Source: Udeniomyces pyricola
Taxonomy: Eukaryota > Basidiomycota > Tremellomycetes > Cystofilobasidiales > Mrakiaceae
Direction: 5' to 3'
DNA length: 64,000 nt
Assembly: GCA_039545295.1 (NCBI GenBank)
Contig: BCIK01000014.1
Span: 228,976 to 292,975 of the forward strand
Shown here: one piece after another, positions 60,201 through 64,000 of the stretch
Layout of the letters: the number at the start of each line of letters is the position of its first letter
Position numbering within the stretch: the stretch's first letter is position 1
Program-made: the position numbers and the translations under genes
Notes under the pieces: model-generated
Database searches by the model: none
What the model was told of the DNA's origin: nothing
Seen by the model: the letters and a program-made list of their open reading frames with translations, nothing else

Positions 60201-60266
60201 GAAAGACGGGGATCAGCACTGACTCGTGGGAAAAGATCTCATCAACAGAGCTCATGTGTGGTGTAA
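57201..60266 (+). CDS. YTP1-like multispanning membrane protein
   Basis: Integral membrane protein of 810 aa. Exons: 57201-57834, 57933-58748, 58839-59123, 59211-59398, 59483-59533, 59608-59660, 59753-59841, 59950-60266 (2433 nt). It starts with a signal peptide (MKPSVVFLPLTSIALLIPVE), followed by an acidic, His-rich luminal stretch. The first membrane block (WGSFIVLHALLGTAAIVFVL, GTAVALICASIYQ, GWIVVGLLLVLSVCDVL) fits the DUF2427 region of Ytp1 proteins. After a long acidic cytosolic loop (about residues 330-490) the YTP1 C-terminal domain follows: GIAVGFIWCLVPVLGYASFL, GSIFLLYGILSFARYAGAWP, IEHISLAALFFFLGL, ALCIGITGLAMSSHHQTYL, IHALWGNLLVLFAVCRFL and NFLTFTCSTVGLMFAWSYL. His-His pairs in SSHHQTY are typical and suggest metal binding, as in cytochrome-like membrane proteins, but the family function is unknown. 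It starts at the first ATG that opens the signal peptide. Confidence 0.88.
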
Positions 60267-60863
60267 TTTGCTGTTTGACTGTTTAATGAGGGGGGGGGGG
60301 GNGGGGAATACGGGATGATGGGAGGAGCTACACACTTTGTTAATACTTAATCATATACGATTACTACAATACTGCGATGATCCGAGCCTGTTCTAGATCA
60401 TGGTCATCCCGTGAACATCCGGGTTGGACCAACCAATATAACATCTTACGGATTGATGATCGTGCTCGGGATACTTTGAGATCATAGCGACTACAAAGTT
60501 GAACTGAGCTCGATAACCAAAAGTAATACAGAAACGTCGCAACGACGCCCTGGGCCAGCCAGGCGGGGAGGTTGAGTGACGTACGTTGCCTGACACCAGG
60601 CCGGCCGCGTGCTTTGTATCCTTGACGTGATGGTCAATCAATCGGTCATAGAAAGCAAAAGTTGCGGAACTGATCGCTTCGATCTCCTAAGGCTCAATGG
60701 ATATATATGTCGATCAGCGTGCAAGTCAACAAATTTGTAGGCGTTGTAAAAGTACGACCTGTGTAAGAGAGCCCTGATTTCTTTGCACATATACCATCGG
60801 CTGTCCGGCCTAGCTCAAGCACTCATCTACACACCAACCACTCTCTCCTCAGCCTCACCCTTC
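60267..60863. other. Intergenic between the YTP1-like gene and ABP1
   Basis: 597 bp with a G run at 60289-60306 containing an unresolved base (N, 60302) just after the YTP1 stop codon. The rest contains the ABP1 promoter and C/T-rich leader; no gene was recognised. Confidence 0.55.
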
Positions 60864-63800
60864 ATGAACGTCAACCTTTCTTGTCAGTCATTCCATCTCT
60901 CTCTCACTTCACGCTCAAGCCAACTATCTCATCAAGATTACTCACTCTACGCTCTCCTGCGCGTCTAGCCCGTTCCTTGCTCGACGCCTACAACGCCATC
61001 ATCTCGGGCGACCCTAACACCGATTGGACCATCTTGTTCGTTATCACCATCATCGCTGCGATGCATCCATCCTTCTTTTTGCTCACTCAACTCACTCACA
61101 TATGCATGTAGCACTTACGACAAGGGCTCCAATGACCTCCGAGTGCAAGACTCTGGTTCTGGTGGACTTGAAGCGGTCCAGGACGAATTCAGCGATGGCA
61201 GGTGAGTTCGGTGCCGAGTCCCACACGGTATCGGCCGCCGTCCTACGGCATCGCCTCATCGCCAACATAAGCTGAACCATGGTCGTCAACTTTGCATCAG
61301 AATTCAATACGCCTTTGTCAGGGTAATGGATCCCAACTCGGAGCTGCCCAAGTTTGTGCAGATCAACTGGTGCGGCGATGGTGTGCCGGTCGTCAAGAAG
61401 GGCCTCTTTCGTACGTCCTCTGGTTCCTTTGTTGATCCCAATTCCGGTGTCCTCTGCTCGCCTATGATTCGCCTTTGAAGGTATAGCGGCTGACAAGTTG
61501 ACGTGCGCGCCACTCGTAGACAGCCACTCCAACGCTGTGGCTGCGTTCCTCAAAGCGTCGCACATTCAAATCAATGCTCGAAACGAAGTGCGTCATCTCC
61601 TAGGGCGTTCTTGCTTCTCCTCTCCATCCATCTACATGAACCGCTACTCTTTCGAAGGGTTCATCATTCGAATCCCAACTCATCTGTTCTGTTGATCTTG
61701 GTACTCGCCCCATCTAGCTAGATGTTGATCCCGAGCGCATCCTGAAGCGACTGTCTGATGCTGGAGGAGCCAAATACTCAGTCCACAAAGAGTCAGCCCC
61801 CTCGCGACCTGACAAGATTGCTCCGGTTGGCTCGTCTTACACGCCCATCAAAGTTGACATGGGAGCTCTCAAGGCTACTCCGGTACCCAAGAAGGATTTT
61901 TCTGGACCGGCCGTATGTGTCTTGCTCTTGTTCCAGTGCGATGTGGCGAGCGCGACGAACGATCTGGCACAGCCGAGAGGCGCAGTCGCTGACGCACCTT
62001 CCTTTCATGTATCATGCTTGTTTCTTGTTCGCTTCCACGCCCTCCTGCTTCTTCCTTATCATTTCATCTCGCTCGGCAGAGCACAAACTACAATTCTGGT
62101 CGAAACGAGTTCGCCAACACTCGATCTGCACCCCCTGCTGCCGCCGCTCGACCTCCTCCCGTTGTAGCTGCCCCGACCCCTGCTGCGTCCCAAACCGACG
62201 ATGACACCTGGGGCGAGGAGCCTCCTTCGGTGCCCACCGCTCGACCTACGCCCACTTCTGCCTACACTCCTAAGCCTGCTGCTGTATGTAATCGTCATCA
62301 TCATCATCATGTTCTGAACCTCACAGCTAATCACGTCGACTTACAAACCTGACTGCCTTTGCCCTTGCTATCTCAGTCTGCCCCTACGCGCGCGCCTGCG
62401 CCCGTTTCGGCATCCACTCCCACTCCACCTGCCGCCACCTCATCTACCAAGCCTGCCGCTGAGGATCGTATCGGCCCAGTCGGTACAGCTTATACGCCTG
62501 TCTCATTGCCAGCACCCAAGAAGCTCGGCAACCGATGGGGCGCCAATGCCACGCCGTCGGGAGGAGACAGTGATTCGGCCAAGCCGGCTTCAGGGGGATT
62601 TGCTGCTGCTCGGGCTGCGTTTGGTGGAGGTGGAGGGACATCGTTGTCGAGCGGTGGGGCTGGCGTGGGAAGTAACGTTGGTGGTGGAGAAAAGAAGTTG
62701 ACTTGGAGCGAAAGGCAAGCTCTCGCTAAAGCGAGGGACAAGGAAGAAGAAGAGAGGAGCATGGCCGGTAAGTTTACATGTTGTTGTTTCCTATACCCTT
62801 CCTGGAAGGTCTGGGCTTGCAAGCTGCACCCAAACTGACGCCAGCTTCTTTCTTCATACGCCTTTCAGCTTCTGCCGCCTCGACTGCTGGTAGCGTCGTT
62901 ACGGCCGCTGCCGAGACTGTGTCGGCTGTCGCTTCATCCATCTCGTCCACTATCGCTTCGACTTTGACCGGCCCCAGTTCTTCTGTTACGGAGAAGCAAG
63001 ACGAGGACCAAGAAGAAGCTGCGACACTCCCTCCTTCCATCCCATCCGCTCGACCGGTTCCCAAACTACCTGCTCAACGACCTCCTACTCCCGACGATGA
63101 CGACGAAGGGTTCGAAGACCCTGATGAGCCACCCAAATCGCCCCCTCGAGCGTTCTCGAGGCCCGCTCTTCCGCCGGTCAACCAGCCGCCTGCGTTCCCG
63201 GATGGCGATGACTTTGAGGAGGAAGAGGAGAAGCCGACGCTACCTGTTCGAACTGCTGTGAACCCTCCTCCTCAACCGATCCGACCTCAGCAGCCCAAAG
63301 AAGAAGAGGAGGAGGAGGAAGTCGCTGCGCCTCCCCCTATGCCGACGAGTCGACCTACGCCTGGCATCATTGCCAATCAGCCACCTTCGTTCCCCTCTGA
63401 TGATGGATTCTCTGACCCGGATGAGCCCCCTGCGCCTACTCCGGCTTCCATCGCTAGGTCTATGCCACCACCGTATGCCCGTGTCGCTATGCCTGCACCT
63501 CCCCCTCGCGTTCCATCTCCCGAACCTGAAAAGCCCATCGCCGCGCCTGCCATGCCGTCGAGCAGCCGTGGAGGAGCAGGAGGTATCAAAGCTAGGGTTC
63601 TCTTCCATTACGAGGCAACGGAGGACAACGAAATTGCGTTGATCGAAGGAGAAGTGTTGAGTAACGTCGAGAAGATTGATGAAGGCTGGTGGAGTGCAGA
63701 GAACGAAAAGGGAGAACATGGATTGGTACGATTTTGTTTCTTCTTTCTTGATTCTTCTTTCCAACATCTTTTTTTTTCTGAGGTCAAAGCGACCGGTTTT

Positions 63801-64000
63801 TTTTTTTTCCTTTTTTTTCGAAATCTTTTCTTTCCTCACTTTTCACATCAAAAACCGCAAACAAACTGACATGTCCATCCTCTCTATCTATTTCTTACAT
63901 CGGGTCTGGCATCCTCATGGGTCATCCTTGACCATTTCACAGTTCCCGGCCAATTACGTGGCGGAATTGGAAGAGGAAGAAACGTCTGCTTCGGATGCTG
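60864..64000 (+). CDS. ABP1: Actin-binding protein ABP1/drebrin-like (3' end beyond window)
   Basis: Cortical actin-patch protein linking F-actin to endocytosis; 686 residues visible, C-terminus open at the window edge. Exons: 60864-60882, 60969-61035, 61112-61201, 61301-61410, 61520-61587, 61718-61912, 62080-62283, 62377-62767, 62869-63725, 63943-64000. The ADF-H (cofilin-like) domain is residues 1-about 135: [81 protein letters not shown] Pro/Ala-rich, acidic middle follows, with Arg-Pro-x-Pro motifs and repeated GF(E/S)DPDEPP acidic units similar to those that bind Arp2/3 in yeast Abp1. An SH3 domain starts about 622 ([20 protein letters not shown]) and closes with [16 protein letters not shown]. 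The 19-nt first exon and the TAG acceptor before 60969 were chosen because they alone restore [13 protein letters not shown]. Confidence 0.93.

Noticed and set aside
1..64000. CRISPR arrays, operons, tRNA or rRNA genes and gene-cluster type secondary metabolism
   Set aside because: No regularly spaced repeats, no tRNA B-box with a foldable cloverleaf and no rRNA sequence were found; genes are spliced eukaryotic genes of unrelated function.

Overview
The window is nuclear DNA of an intron-rich fungus, most likely a basidiomycete. Every gene but one is cut into 2 to 14 exons by introns of roughly 45 to 350 nt with GTNNGT-type donors and CAG/TAG acceptors, UTRs and introns are pyrimidine-rich, and the proteins match fungal families. 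I could not place it to genus. All exon chains below were joined by hand from splice signals and conserved protein motifs; each chain gives an uninterrupted frame, and the last gene runs off the window.

Layout: 1-1748 is low-complexity DNA with a 71-base G run. Then come a Kre9/Knh1-like GPI cell-wall protein (-), an unrecognised probable mitochondrial membrane protein (+), an AKR7-type aldo-keto reductase (-), a GNAT acetyltransferase (+), a decayed Ty1/copia fragment (-), TEL2 (-) and MPH1/FANCM helicase (+) sharing one promoter, a 2.5-kb stretch without recognisable genes, an HDHD2-like HAD phosphatase (+), complex I subunit NDUFB9/B22 (-) and a PPR-like protein (+) sharing a 275-bp promoter, a small ABM-type protein (+), a Tctex-type dynein light chain (+), the U-box cyclophilin CYP8/PPIL2 (-), the eEF1A lysine methyltransferase EFM5 (+), an Aim32/Apd1-like protein fused to an adrenodoxin-type ferredoxin (+), a secreted glutaminyl cyclase (-), TAF6 (+), a large unrecognised low-complexity protein (-), chorismate mutase ARO7 (-), a YTP1-like membrane protein (+) and the actin-binding protein ABP1 (+, open at the right edge).

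Most genes are ordinary single-copy housekeeping genes, not a cluster, and their order implies no shared pathway, except possibly in the divergent pairs TEL2/MPH1 (genome maintenance) and NDUFB9/PPR (mitochondrial). I found no CRISPR, operon, tRNA or rRNA. The most unusual items are (i) a two-iron-sulfur-domain fusion with a predicted mitochondrial presequence, carrying both a Cys2His2-type and an all-Cys 2Fe-2S ligand set; (ii) several micro-exons (4, 7, 7, 14, 16, 18 and 19 nt), including two consecutive ones in MPH1 and a 7-nt start exon in ARO7; (iii) two GACGCGTC palindromes 42 bp apart in the TEL2/MPH1 promoter, which look like MluI cell-cycle boxes; and (iv) a recurrent GTTCGT splice-donor variant.
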